Shown here piece after piece: positions 1 through 8,364 of a DNA stretch of 18,499 nt. Origin of the DNA: Cloacimonetes bacterium UBA4175 (lineage in GTDB: Bacteria > Cloacimonadota > Cloacimonadia > Cloacimonadales > Cloacimonadaceae); the NCBI GenBank assembly GCA_002379855.1, contig DFUX01000057.1:1-18499 (forward strand), in the 5' to 3' direction. Position numbers and translations under genes: made by a program. Numbering within the stretch: position 1 is the first letter of the stretch; every line of letters starts with the position of its first letter. The notes beneath the pieces were generated by a model, which was given only the letters and a program-made list of their open reading frames with translations, ran no database searches and was not told the origin of the DNA.

Positions 1-1995
1 CTGCAGGGAATCCAGCATGAACTGCGCGGATTCGTTCAATTCGCCGCTGGGATACTTTTTGAGAAAATCGCCAAAGAGTTGGATGGCGCGGGCTTCGTCT
101 TTAAGTTCTTCCGCTACGGTAAAGGCTTTCATGAAGGAGGCGCGATAGTCGTCTGCGCCGTTGGCGTAATTGGCTATGATCTGATCATAGTAAGTGATGG
201 AATCTCTGAAGTTACGTTGCCGTGCCGCGTTGTCTGCCAGATTGAAGAGCTCTTCCGCGGAGAGTTCCAGCTTGACACGTTCCGGATATTTGACCATATT
301 GAATTCCGTGAACAGTTGCTGCGTAACCTCTTCCTGGCGGGCTGCCTCGCGTTCCCTTTTCAGGGTGCCATAGATGCGGGGTTCGATATCGGTGAAGCTT
401 TGCGCCAGTGGTGGTGTTTCCTTCAAAATCCTGAAGAACACGATATCTCCCCGGGAAGTTTTGAATACCGGACTGACCCAGCCTATGGGATTGTCCCACA
501 CCATGTTGTTAAAGTCCTTGTCGGGTCCAATGCCGGTGATAATACCATTATGATAGATGTTGTCCAGCAAAGCCAGCTTGGGTTTTTCCGATTTCTTTTC
601 GATCAGTTCGTTGATGGCTTTCTCGTTGTTTTTCTTTACATATTTATTGTAAGACTTAAGTGCTTTTTTGGCGTCTTTTTCGTTTTTAAACCACAACACC
701 TGGATGGAGCGGTTGGCCGGGGTGGTAAAGTCGTCCAGATGTTCGTCATAATAAGCCCTGGCATCCTCGGAAGAAACCTGCAGGGAATCTGAGACCAGTT
801 TGCGGAAAGTGGTGTTCAGGATATAATAGCGTTTCATCTGCTGGAAGTCATCGTTGTCCTGCAGATACTTGGTATAGTTTTGGGCTTTGGCTTCGGTGGT
901 GAGCAGACGGCGCACCAGTTCCTGATTCACCAGTTGCTTGGGCCCCTCGCCCTTGGTGATGAACATCTGTTCCTGGGGAGAGAGTTTTTTGAAGCTGGCC
1001 AGGACATCGGCAATCGTTATATTTAGTTGGGGATCGGGAGATGAAACCAGGATCTGGCTTTCGATGGCGGCATTTTTATCCATGGCTCCCAAGTCGATCT
1101 GGTTGACCAGGGTGCTGTCGGTAACCACTTTGTATTTAAGTTTAAGGTTGTCGGTCAGATCGTCCAGCATGCGGGATTCCACGCCGGGGCGGGTGCGATG
1201 TTCAAGTTCCGGTAACACTTCCTGAAAGGATTTTTGCCTGCCGGGCACGTGATCCTGTTTGGTAAAGACGTGCCAGCCGGTGCCTGTCTGGATCGGGCCG
1301 TGGAAGCTGGTAGTGTCGGTAACAGCCTCGGAGATGAGTTGTTCCAGCTCAAGATCGTTGCCGACCCCGGGGATGTTCCCGTTAAGGCGGATATTCTTGA
1401 TCACGCCCTTGAGTCCTTTGGCGTAGGTGTTGGTATTGTATTTATCCGATACCGTAGCGAAAGGCGTTCCGTCTTTCAGCTCTTTAAGCGCTTTTTGAGC
1501 GGAGGCTTCGTCAGCCGCCTGAATGTATTTAATGGTAAGATTGGGGTAAAGGTAGAAAGCCTGTTTGTTGTCATCGTAATACTTCTGTTTGTCGGCTTCG
1601 GTGATCACCAGCAGGTCGCTGATGTTTCTTTTGTAGAATTCCTGCAGCAAAAACTGATCGGCGCCGGCTTCGATTTTCTGCACGACTTCCGGGTCTTTAT
1701 CCATCTCCAGTTGCAAGGCTTTCTGCATAAATGCGGCTTCCACCGCCATGATGTCCAGCACCTGGATCTGCCCTTCGACAGTCTTGTATCTGCCCTGAGC
1801 ATTGGGAGGGAGTTTGGAGATTTTGGTGTCAAGTTCTTCCCGGGTGATCATTCCGCCGTCGTATTCAGCCAGGACGTCATCGGAGTTGATCAGGTTTGCT
1901 GTGGTAACTTTTGTGGGTTGGGTTTCCGCGGCAAAGCATAACGTCAGGCTCAACAAAGCTGTGAGCAATATCGGCAGCTGTTTGGATCGGGTCAT
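1..1995 (-). CDS. Exported parvulin-type peptidyl-prolyl isomerase (SurA/PpiD-like) with C-terminal TPR-like region, 3' end outside window
   Basis: The frame is open without a stop from an ATG at 1995 to the left edge, giving 665 residues of an incomplete protein. TAAGGAG lies just upstream of the start. Residues 1-22 look like a Sec signal peptide (hydrophobic core, then CFA-AET). After an N-terminal helical segment, residues about 147-265 resemble a PpiC/rotamase domain: alternating strand pattern, a GxxF segment, a 'GLKGVI' turn and 'TGTGWHVF' near the end. A second, more divergent rotamase-like segment spans about 426-540, ending 'TSRGDIVFFRI'. Residues about 576-665 read as TPR-type helical pairs. 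In the family such proteins assist folding of outer-membrane and exported proteins in the periplasm. It is divergent from the pilus genes, so a role in secretin or pilin folding is only inference. Catalytic activity cannot be judged from this sequence. Confidence 0.8.
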   Translation of the reverse strand, partial: MTRSKQLPILLTALLSLTLCFAAETQPTKVTTANLINSDDVLAEYDGGMITREELDTKISKLPPNAQGRYKTVEGQIQVLDIMAVEAAFMQKALQLEMDKDPEVVQKIEAGADQFLLQEFYKRNISDLLVITEADKQKYYDDNKQAFYLYPNLTIKYIQAADEASAQKALKELKDGTPFATVSDKYNTNTYAKGLKGVIKNIRLNGNIPGVGNDLELEQLISEAVTDTTSFHGPIQTGTGWHVFTKQDHVPGRQKSFQEVLPELEHRTRPGVESRMLDDLTDNLKLKYKVVTDSTLVNQIDLGAMDKNAAIESQILVSSPDPQLNITIADVLASFKKLSPQEQMFITKGEGPKQLVNQELVRRLLTTEAKAQNYTKYLQDNDDFQQMKRYYILNTTFRKLVSDSLQVSSEDARAYYDEHLDDFTTPANRSIQVLWFKNEKDAKKALKSYNKYVKKNNEKAINELIEKKSEKPKLALLDNIYHNGIITGIGPDKDFNNMVWDNPIGWVSPVFKTSRGDIVFFRILKETPPLAQSFTDIEPRIYGTLKREREAARQEEVTQQLFTEFNMVKYPERVKLELSAEELFNLADNAARQRNFRDSITYYDQIIANYANGADDYRASFMKAFTVAEELKDEARAIQLFGDFLKKYPSGELNESAQFMLDSLQ

Positions 1996-2169
1996 TATAT
2001 ACTCCTTACAAATATGCGTTTTTAGACAAACACAAAAAAAAGAGTGGACAGCTACGCGTCAAGGATTTTTATTGGTATATACAGGTAGCAACAATTTGCC
2101 CTGGATTTGGCACATATCGTGCTTTACATTAATGATAATGAGAAATACATTCCGTTAGGAGGAAGACAA
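1996..2169. other. Divergent intergenic region between the isomerase gene and the pilin gene
   Basis: This 174-base AT-rich stretch separates the two divergent genes. It holds the isomerase ribosome binding site at its left end, an A-run near 2033, the sigma-54 promoter match at 2108-2123, and the pilin ribosome binding site TAGGAGGA at about 2156-2163. I found no convincing sigma-70 promoter for the isomerase gene. Confidence 0.6.
2108..2123 (+). promoter_or_regulatory. Sigma-54 (RpoN) -24/-12 promoter for the pilin gene
   Basis: TGGCAC at 2108-2113, a 5-base spacer, then GTGCT at 2119-2123. This matches the consensus TGGCAC-N5-TTGCW at all but one defined position, with the invariant GG and GC at the right spacing. 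Transcription would start near 2134, about 36 bases before the pilin ATG at 2170. Pilin genes in several bacteria are driven by RpoN with a PilR-type activator; no such activator is in the window. The promoter position argues against the in-frame upstream ATG at 2107. Confidence 0.7.
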
Positions 2170-2613
2170 ATGCTCAGTATACTGAAAAAACAAAAGGGAT
2201 TTACCCTGATCGAGATTCTGGTGGTGGTGATCATCGTCGCCATCCTGGCAGCCCTGGCTGTTCCCCGCTATCTCCGTTATGTGGAAAAATCCCGTTCAAC
2301 CGAAGCTCAAACCGCCATCAGCGCGATCCGCAAAACCTATGACGTGTATATGCAAACCAATGGCAGCACCGCTGATTTTACCATCGAAAGAGCGATGAAA
2401 GAAACCAAGCTTGGTGAAAGCACTGTCAAAAACTGGAAATTCGACGTTACCGGCAACCCGCCCAAAAAGTTCATTGCCACATCCACCGAAGACTTCCCCG
2501 GCGGAGCAGGCAAACAGGTGTGGTATGACGTAGATGAAGCAAAATTCCATGGCTACGGAGTTGACCAGTGGACCGATCCGAACACCGGAGGTCTGGAAAC
2601 TGACTCTGAATAA
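2170..2613 (+). CDS. pilA: Type IV major prepilin (PilA-like), 147 aa
   Basis: The protein has a short positively charged leader (MLSILKKQKG) and a class III cleavage site G10|F11 followed by FTLIE, with Glu at mature position 5. A roughly 20-residue hydrophobic helix follows, with Pro22 and Tyr24/Tyr27 of the mature chain. The leader is the short type typical of type IVa pilins. The start at 2170 is chosen because TAGGAGGA lies 6 bases upstream and the leader then has normal length; starting at 2107 would add 21 residues and overlap the promoter. The C-terminal globular part is small and has no cysteines, so the usual pilin disulfide loop is absent. The frame ends with an acidic tail. It is first in the operon, 15 bases before pilT. 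It could be a pseudopilin, but the linked pilT favours a pilus subunit. Confidence 0.9.
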   Translation: MLSILKKQKGFTLIEILVVVIIVAILAALAVPRYLRYVEKSRSTEAQTAISAIRKTYDVYMQTNGSTADFTIERAMKETKLGESTVKNWKFDVTGNPPKKFIATSTEDFPGGAGKQVWYDVDEAKFHGYGVDQWTDPNTGGLETDSE

Positions 2614-2628
2614 CCAGGAGAGTTAAAG

Positions 2629-3687
2629 TTGACTATCCACGAATTATTGCGCTTTACCGCAGAAGCGGGAGCGTCTGACCTGCATATCGCCGCGGGCGCG
2701 CACCCCATGGTGCGCGTCAACGGCAAAATGAAGCGGCTGAACCTGCCGATCCTCTCGGTTGAAGAGGTGGAAAATCTGGTCTTTGGAGTGATGAACGAAG
2801 TGCAACAAACCATGTTCAAGGAAAATCTGGAGATCGACTTTTCCACCAAGCTCAGCAATGATGTACGCTTTCGTGTCAACGCGTTTCACCAGATCAACGG
2901 CATTTCCGCGGCCTTCCGCGTGATCCCCAACGAGATCAAAAGCTATGAAGAGCTGCATTTGCCGGATATCCTGAAGCGCCTCACCCAGAAAGAAAAAGGG
3001 CTGATTCTGGTCACCGGTCCCACGGGTAGCGGCAAATCCACCACCCTGGCCACCATGATCGACTCGATCAACGACAACAGAAGCTGTCATATCATCACAA
3101 TCGAAGACCCCATCGAGTTTGTGCATCGCAGCAAGAACAGCCTGATCAACCAGCGTGAGCTGGGACACGATACCTGGAGCTTCACCGCGGCGCTAAGAAG
3201 TGCCCTGCGCGAAGATCCGGACGTGATCCTGGTGGGTGAAATGCGTGACCTGGAGACAGTGTCGCTTGCGTTGACAGCAGCCGAGACCGGACACCTTGTG
3301 TTTGCAACCCTGCACACTGGCAGTTGCACCAAATCCATCGACCGTATCATTGACATGTTTCCCAAGGAACAACAGCAACAGGTGCGCTCGATGCTTTCGG
3401 AATCTCTGGAGGCAGTGCTTTCCCAGACCCTGCTGCCCACCAAGGACGGCAAAGGCCGGGTTCCCGCCCTGGAGATAATGGTGGCCAACGCCGCGGTGCG
3501 CAACCTGATCCGCGAGGAGAAAACATATCAGATACCCTCCATCATTCAGGCCAGCACCAAGGAAGGCATGCAGACCCGCGACCAGTCGCTGTATAACCTG
3601 GTGATGAACAATCTGGTGGAACGCACAATCGCCGAGGAATTTGCAGACAATCCAAAGCAATTTGCTTCCGGAGCCGGATTTTCTTGA
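2629..3687 (+). CDS. pilT: Type IV pilus retraction ATPase PilT, 352 aa
   Basis: This is a hexameric secretion-type ATPase that powers pilus disassembly at the inner membrane. It has Walker A GPTGSGKST starting at residue 130, an Asp box (ITIEDPIE, about 157-164), Walker B DPDVILVGEMRD starting at residue 196, a His box TGHLVFATLHT at about 220-230, and the C-terminal AVRNLIREEKT segment. That last segment corresponds to the AIRNLIRE motif needed for retraction in known PilT proteins, which separates it from PilB and PilU-like paralogues. The length is typical for PilT. The start is TTG at 2629, with CAGGAGAG at about 2615-2622; no better ATG exists nearby. It lies between the major pilin and the minor prepilins, away from pilB/pilC at the other end of the locus. 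Confidence 0.93.
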   Translation: MTIHELLRFTAEAGASDLHIAAGAHPMVRVNGKMKRLNLPILSVEEVENLVFGVMNEVQQTMFKENLEIDFSTKLSNDVRFRVNAFHQINGISAAFRVIPNEIKSYEELHLPDILKRLTQKEKGLILVTGPTGSGKSTTLATMIDSINDNRSCHIITIEDPIEFVHRSKNSLINQRELGHDTWSFTAALRSALREDPDVILVGEMRDLETVSLALTAAETGHLVFATLHTGSCTKSIDRIIDMFPKEQQQQVRSMLSESLEAVLSQTLLPTKDGKGRVPALEIMVANAAVRNLIREEKTYQIPSIIQASTKEGMQTRDQSLYNLVMNNLVERTIAEEFADNPKQFASGAGFS

Positions 3688-3707
3688 TGCCCGGTTTGGA
3701 GAGAAGC

Positions 3708-4157
3708 ATGGACAACAAGGCAAACAGCGGGGCGTTCGAGCTCTTGCGCGCCCAGGGTGGCTTCACCTTGGTGGAAGCCCTGGTGCTCACTCTGGTGATC
3801 GTAGTCCTGGTGGTCAGCGTATATATCGGCGTTGTATTTGCCGAGAAGCAACTGCTGGTCAATTATCGTGACAGAGTGGCTACGCTGCTGGTGGCAGGCG
3901 AACTGGAGATGGAGTATTACCGCAGTTCGCGCAGGCGGCCGTTCGAGCTTCAACAAGCCAGGGAATATGTCCTGGATGACATCGGTAAATCCGAAACCCT
4001 GAAAGGGCGCATGACCATCGAACTGAAGTATGGGGAAGAAAGCTCCAATGAACAGGTGATCAAATATCAGATCCTGGAAGCGACCTTCAGATGGATGGAC
4101 ACCACAACCAAGAAAGAACGCTACATCCGCATGCGTGAAGATTATTTTGCCATATGA
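3708..4157 (+). CDS. Minor prepilin, PilV-like, 149 aa
   Basis: The protein has a class III signal: a 17-residue leader, then G18|FTLVEALV with Glu at mature position 5 and a long Val/Leu/Ile-rich helix. Start choice: the frame is open from TTG 3684 and ATG 3687, overlapping the end of pilT, but GGAGAG at 3698-3703 sits 4 bases before the ATG at 3708, so 3708 is preferred. The globular part has no recognisable specialised domain and no cysteines. Together with the next two genes it resembles a PilV/PilW/PilX-type minor pilin set that primes fibre assembly; the individual assignment is by position and N-terminus only. Its stop overlaps the next start (ATGA). Confidence 0.82.
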   Translation: MDNKANSGAFELLRAQGGFTLVEALVLTLVIVVLVVSVYIGVVFAEKQLLVNYRDRVATLLVAGELEMEYYRSSRRRPFELQQAREYVLDDIGKSETLKGRMTIELKYGEESSNEQVIKYQILEATFRWMDTTTKKERYIRMREDYFAI

Positions 4158-4762
4158 CGAAAAGAGTTAAACCGATCCCCGGTTTCAGACACCCGGAAAG
4201 GGGAATGACACTTGTGGAGGTGATCGTGGTTATGATTATCTCCACCTTGCTGATAATGATTTCCGCCTTGGGGATCGGGCTGTTCTTGCGTAAATACAAA
4301 GAACTGAACGCCTGGGCGGAATTGCAAAAAGAAGCTTGGGAATGCCTGAGTACGATCAAGAACGGAGTGCCGGTCGGAACTGGCCTCAATACCGAGTTTA
4401 TTGGAGTAACCAACGCCCTGCAGCTCAGACTGATGAACACGGCCACCAATTCAGGAACCTACTTGAGGATCACCCCGCCTACTGACCGGGGCTTGGATAC
4501 ATCGGACTATGCTCTGTTCTATCTATACGATGGCGCGGTCCGCTGTTCTTACCTGCACAAGGGTTACCAGCCAGCTACGCCGCTGTATCTTTTCCCCACC
4601 AAAAAGAACAAAGACAAGATAGTTGTTGACAAGTTCTTGATTACCAAGATTAACCGGGAGCAGGACTTGCTGGCCATCCAAGTGGAGTTGGAAGGCAGTG
4701 TCAAGACTGGAACCAACAGTTTCAGAAAGGTAAAGTTCAAGACCAAGATGGTGAAAAAATGA
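4154..4762 (+). CDS. Minor prepilin, PilW-like, 202 aa
   Basis: The leader MTKRVKPIPGFRHPERG ends at Gly17, followed by MTLVEVIVVMII, so Glu is at mature position 5 and a hydrophobic helix follows. The residue after cleavage is Met, which is accepted by prepilin peptidases and N-methylated in many pilins. The start ATG at 4154 overlaps the TGA of the previous gene, suggesting translational coupling. At 202 residues it is larger than the major pilin and has the position and size of PilW-type minor pilins. Two cysteines are visible: one near the N-terminal helix (EAWECLS) and one mid-protein (VRCSYL). It probably belongs to the pilus initiation or tip complex; the exact class is not certain. 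Confidence 0.8.
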   Translation: MTKRVKPIPGFRHPERGMTLVEVIVVMIISTLLIMISALGIGLFLRKYKELNAWAELQKEAWECLSTIKNGVPVGTGLNTEFIGVTNALQLRLMNTATNSGTYLRITPPTDRGLDTSDYALFYLYDGAVRCSYLHKGYQPATPLYLFPTKKNKDKIVVDKFLITKINREQDLLAIQVELEGSVKTGTNSFRKVKFKTKMVKK

Positions 4763-4793
4763 TCAAAGTTCCAGCTCAGGACAAGGAGATGAC

Positions 4794-6650
4794 ATGCTGA
4801 AGATGTTTAAAAACCCCAATGGAAACATTGCGTTAGCGATGCTGTTGGTGGTATTCGGCGCAATGTCCGGTTTTACACTCAGTAGCCTGGCGATGCGTGA
4901 CGCGGTCGCTTTCCAGTATGATTTTGAATCTGTGCAAAGCATGATCCTGTTGCGCAGTGAATCTTTTCGCGGCCAGAGAATCGCGCAGAGACTGGGGAAT
5001 ATAATGGTTCCCGTGCGCACCTCTGTGCGCTATGTGCCGGTGACAAACTCAGCCTTAAAAAAGACCTTTGTGATCCAGTCCCAGCTAAGCCGCGGAGGTT
5101 TGGTCGCGGTTGACAGTGATGTGGTGATGGGAGACCAGAAACAGATTACCCAGATCCGCTCGCTGGTTAAATCCAAGACAGGAACGGGCCCTTCGGTTTT
5201 TTACAGCCCCAAGTTTTCCTTGATCCGTAAGTATGGAGTTTACACGCTGGAGAGTGAAACATTCGCCAAATTCATGTATTTTACCGATACGGACGAATCC
5301 ACCAATGAAACCCCGGTTTACTTTTACGGCCCTGACCTTATCTATGGCCGGGTACACAGCAACAGCGACATCTGGATCAAGCAGGCGGGCGGTGGCAGCA
5401 ATGGCGGCTGGCCCACGTTTTATGGCTGGGTTACCACCGCGGGTGAGATCCAGTCATTTTCGGGATCATACTCTGAACAGCAGATTTTCCGAGGGGGGCT
5501 TGCTGAAGGATACCCCCATACGATATTCCCGGAACATGCCACCACGCTCAAAACCAACGCCGACCGTGTGGGCCCGAATAATGATCCCAACCTGATCATG
5601 ATGGTGGTGGTCAATGGCAGCAGCTATTCAGCTTATCTTGGCACAATACAACCACCTGCAGTGGACACCTGCGGTGTGTATAATCCGTTTCCCCCCTACA
5701 ATCCGAACACCCTTCAATACACAAATAGGTATGCCGTAAGGGACACCATCTGGTCGACCCAACCCTCAGGCACTGCCCACAATAAATCCAAGTGGGTCGA
5801 TAACAAGCTGTGGCTGATGGGTACATTTGGCACCTACCAGACCTGGGGTTGCGCCGACACTCTCTGGCTGATCGGCGACATCCTGCTGGCGGGCACCCAG
5901 CGCGGCGCGAGCCCTCTGAGTAACCCAACGGACGTGGTGGGGCTGGTTTCAGAAAAGTCGATCGTGGTCAAATATGGATACCGCGACCCCATCGACTCCC
6001 TGCGCTATCACAGGAACTGCGGGCCTGACAACAATTTCGGTGGGATATGGATCTATGCCGCCATGGCCGCCTTGGGGGACGGACACGGCAATTCGCATGC
6101 CGATGGCGTTTTTTCCTTTGAGTATCAGCATCCCCACCCGTCAGTGCCGGACGTGATATTCAACAACCACTTATATACCAGGATAGACTTGCACCGCAGA
6201 CGTTTCCCGCCCACGGGAGCCAATCCCTGGCCACCCTTGATTGATTTCCCCTGGTACAATCCTCTCTGGCCGGAACGGCGTCCATATCTGGAACGTGGTT
6301 TTATCAGCGTTTATGGATCGATATCGCAAAGAAGGCGTGGTTTTGTGCACCGCAGCTACAATGACACCGAGTATCCAAGCCACGGCGTCTGGGATCAGCC
6401 GATCGACTTTTGCGGCGGCTCCAGTGCTCCCTATGATGTTGAACAAATTGATCCGGTGCTGGGTTTCCAATTGATCACGCGGCACTTTGATGGCGCCAAT
6501 GGCACAGGAACCGGTTATAAGAAGAATTACCACTACGACGATAGATTTTATCATACCTCCCCGATAGATTTCCCGGAAGTCAGCCGTTACAACGAAACTC
6601 CATATACGGCATTGCACTGGGTGATCAAACGTCCACCGGAGAATCTGTAA
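4794..6650 (+). CDS. Large PilX-like pilus-locus protein, 618 aa, possible tip component
   Basis: The N-terminus (KNPNGNIALAMLLVVFGAM, then LSSLAMRDA) has a Gly10 followed by a hydrophobic helix, resembling PilX_N or TadG-type starts. If cut after Gly10, mature position 5 is Ala rather than the usual Glu. Residues about 190-225 (YGRVHSNSDIWI, later PTFYGWVTT) resemble the 'GPVHTN...F.G.V' pattern I recall from uncharacterised pilus-cluster proteins. The rest is rich in Tyr, Trp, Pro, Asn and Gly. There are only four cysteines, all in the outer region (DTCG, WGCA, RNCG, DFCG), suggesting two disulfides and an extracellular location. AAGGAGA at 4783-4789 precedes the start. At 618 residues it is about three times a normal PilX, so a tip adhesin or surface cap on a pilin stem is plausible but inferred. 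Confidence 0.6.
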   Translation: MLKMFKNPNGNIALAMLLVVFGAMSGFTLSSLAMRDAVAFQYDFESVQSMILLRSESFRGQRIAQRLGNIMVPVRTSVRYVPVTNSALKKTFVIQSQLSRGGLVAVDSDVVMGDQKQITQIRSLVKSKTGTGPSVFYSPKFSLIRKYGVYTLESETFAKFMYFTDTDESTNETPVYFYGPDLIYGRVHSNSDIWIKQAGGGSNGGWPTFYGWVTTAGEIQSFSGSYSEQQIFRGGLAEGYPHTIFPEHATTLKTNADRVGPNNDPNLIMMVVVNGSSYSAYLGTIQPPAVDTCGVYNPFPPYNPNTLQYTNRYAVRDTIWSTQPSGTAHNKSKWVDNKLWLMGTFGTYQTWGCADTLWLIGDILLAGTQRGASPLSNPTDVVGLVSEKSIVVKYGYRDPIDSLRYHRNCGPDNNFGGIWIYAAMAALGDGHGNSHADGVFSFEYQHPHPSVPDVIFNNHLYTRIDLHRRRFPPTGANPWPPLIDFPWYNPLWPERRPYLERGFISVYGSISQRRRGFVHRSYNDTEYPSHGVWDQPIDFCGGSSAPYDVEQIDPVLGFQLITRHFDGANGTGTGYKKNYHYDDRFYHTSPIDFPEVSRYNETPYTALHWVIKRPPENL

Positions 6651-6684
6651 GCATCATATTAAATGTCAATAGATAAGAGGAACT

Positions 6685-7755
6685 ATGAAGAAAACAAAAA
6701 CGTTTAAGTTCAAGGAGTCGGTCGGAATCGACATTGGTACCCACAGCGTGAAAGTGGTGCATCTGAAGAGACTGCACGAAGGATTCAAGCTGTTGAACTA
6801 TGAGATTCGTCCCACAGTTCCGCAAGGCGTTGAGTATATTCCCAGTGACCTTAGGCCGGATCGCTATGCGCCCGTTTTGGTGGAGATCTTCAAGACCCTG
6901 CGCATCAACCCCAAAAAAGTGCAGCATCTGGTAACTTCCGTTGGTGGGGACAATACCAGCATCAAGCAGATCAAGACGATCTTTTTGCCTGATGATGAAC
7001 TTGAGTCCGCGCTCTTCTTTGAAGCCAAAAAACACATCCCCATCAGCGGTACAGACATGATCCTGGATTATCAGGTGCTGAGCGTGGAAGAGAAGACCAA
7101 CAACATGAACATCCTGTTGGCGGCAACTTCAAAAGAGTTACTGAACGAGCACACCAGCACCCTGGTGAGCGCCGGTCTTACCCCCAACATCGTGGATATC
7201 GATTCCTTGGCAGTGGCCAATAGTTTTGCCCTGAACGCTTTTGTGGAAGAAGGCGTGTATGTGTTACTCAACCTGGGCGCGCACCGGACCAATATGGTCA
7301 TCTGGGGGCCTGAAGCAAGGTTCTTTGCCCGCGACATCCCCTATGGCGGCTATCATTTCACCCGCGACATCATGCGCAAACGTCAGATGGAATTCGAAGA
7401 AGCGGATGAATACAAGCTGAAATGGGGTTTGCTGGACGATCCCAGCATCAGCGAAAGCAAGACGATCAGCATGTTGGATATCTCGGAAAAATCCACCGAA
7501 GACGCCATTGTGGAAGAAATCCGCCGTTCTCTGCGGTTTTATGTGAAAGAAGCTGGCACCAGCGACATCCGCAAACTCTATATGATGGGCGGCACCGCCA
7601 AGCTGAAAGGTTTGCAGGAGTATATCCAGGAAAAAGTGAGCATTCCCACCGATGTATTTATGCCCTTTATCAATGTGGAAATGCCGGAAAAATTCATGGA
7701 CAAAAAAGATCCCCAGCTGGCATTGGCTATCGGCCTGGCCATGCGAACGGAATAG
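6685..7755 (+). CDS. pilM: Type IV pilus assembly ATPase-like protein PilM, 356 aa
   Basis: This is an actin/FtsA-like cytoplasmic protein that binds the cytoplasmic N-terminus of PilN and links the motor to the alignment complex. Phosphate-1 motif GIDIGTHSVKVV starts at residue 14, phosphate-2 motif LLNLGAHRTNMVIW at about 194-207, and the adenosine motif MMGGTAKLKGL at about 300-310. The length matches PilM (about 350). AGAGGAAC precedes the ATG. It starts the run pilM-N-O-P-Q, 34 bases after the PilX-like gene, with no terminator between them, so it is probably co-transcribed. Confidence 0.93.
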   Translation: MKKTKTFKFKESVGIDIGTHSVKVVHLKRLHEGFKLLNYEIRPTVPQGVEYIPSDLRPDRYAPVLVEIFKTLRINPKKVQHLVTSVGGDNTSIKQIKTIFLPDDELESALFFEAKKHIPISGTDMILDYQVLSVEEKTNNMNILLAATSKELLNEHTSTLVSAGLTPNIVDIDSLAVANSFALNAFVEEGVYVLLNLGAHRTNMVIWGPEARFFARDIPYGGYHFTRDIMRKRQMEFEEADEYKLKWGLLDDPSISESKTISMLDISEKSTEDAIVEEIRRSLRFYVKEAGTSDIRKLYMMGGTAKLKGLQEYIQEKVSIPTDVFMPFINVEMPEKFMDKKDPQLALAIGLAMRTE

Positions 7756-7764
7756 GATGTTGTT

Positions 7765-8364
7765 ATGACAAAAGTGTTTTACTTCAAAATCAACCTGAAC
7801 AAATTCGGCGAAATGAAGCTTCAGGCGGAGCGGGAAAACAAAACTTTCCGCAATGCCGTGATCGCCTACTTGGTTGGTACACTGATCATGTTTGGCGGTT
7901 TGTTCTATCTGAATGGTATCCTCAAGAAAAAAGTCGAAAACCGCCGCAAGTTCCTTACGACCACTGAAGCGCAGCTCAAGCAATTTCAAGCCAGTGAAGA
8001 GTACCTCTCTATGGTCGATGTGGACCGCCTGGCCCAGACTTTCAACAACCGGATATTCTGGGCAAAGAAGCTGGTGGCTCTAAGCGATGAGATCACCCAT
8101 TCGCTAGCGGTGCGTAAATTTACATATAGCAATGGAGTGCTCACTCTTAACGGTATCACTCCGGTGGATAACAACGTGAAAGAATTGGATCTGATCAACG
8201 ACTTTATTCAGCGCTTGCTGGCTAATCCCGAGATCAGCAACGACTTCCCGCAGATCAAATCTGGCCTGATCACCAAGCAGCTTGCCAAAGACACCGCGAT
8301 CTTGGAATTTGTAATCGAGTGTTACAGCCGGGAAGCTTCAGAAAGCAGAAGGAGCGGCCAATAA
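7765..8364 (+). CDS. pilN: Type IV pilus alignment protein PilN, 199 aa
   Basis: The topology is bitopic: a short cytoplasmic N-terminus, one membrane helix (about 31-53), then a periplasmic region beginning with charged, possibly coiled-coil sequence (KKKVENRRKF). The N-terminus contains KINLNKF at residues 8-14, where canonical PilN has INLLP, the segment that docks in PilM. The core 'INL' is retained and the rest is changed. It follows pilM by 9 bases, and its TAA shares a base with the ATG of the next gene. Position and topology carry the call; the sequence itself is divergent. Confidence 0.82.
   Translation: MTKVFYFKINLNKFGEMKLQAERENKTFRNAVIAYLVGTLIMFGGLFYLNGILKKKVENRRKFLTTTEAQLKQFQASEEYLSMVDVDRLAQTFNNRIFWAKKLVALSDEITHSLAVRKFTYSNGVLTLNGITPVDNNVKELDLINDFIQRLLANPEISNDFPQIKSGLITKQLAKDTAILEFVIECYSREASESRRSGQ

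Noticed and set aside
79..1941. Plus-strand open frames of 237 aa (79-792) and 235 aa (1234-1941)
   Set aside because: They lie opposite the continuous 665-codon isomerase frame, have no ribosome binding sites and no family resemblance.
2107..2169. Upstream start at 2107 for the pilin
   Set aside because: It would overlap the sigma-54 promoter and give an odd 31-residue leader; ATG 2170 has a strong ribosome binding site and a normal leader.
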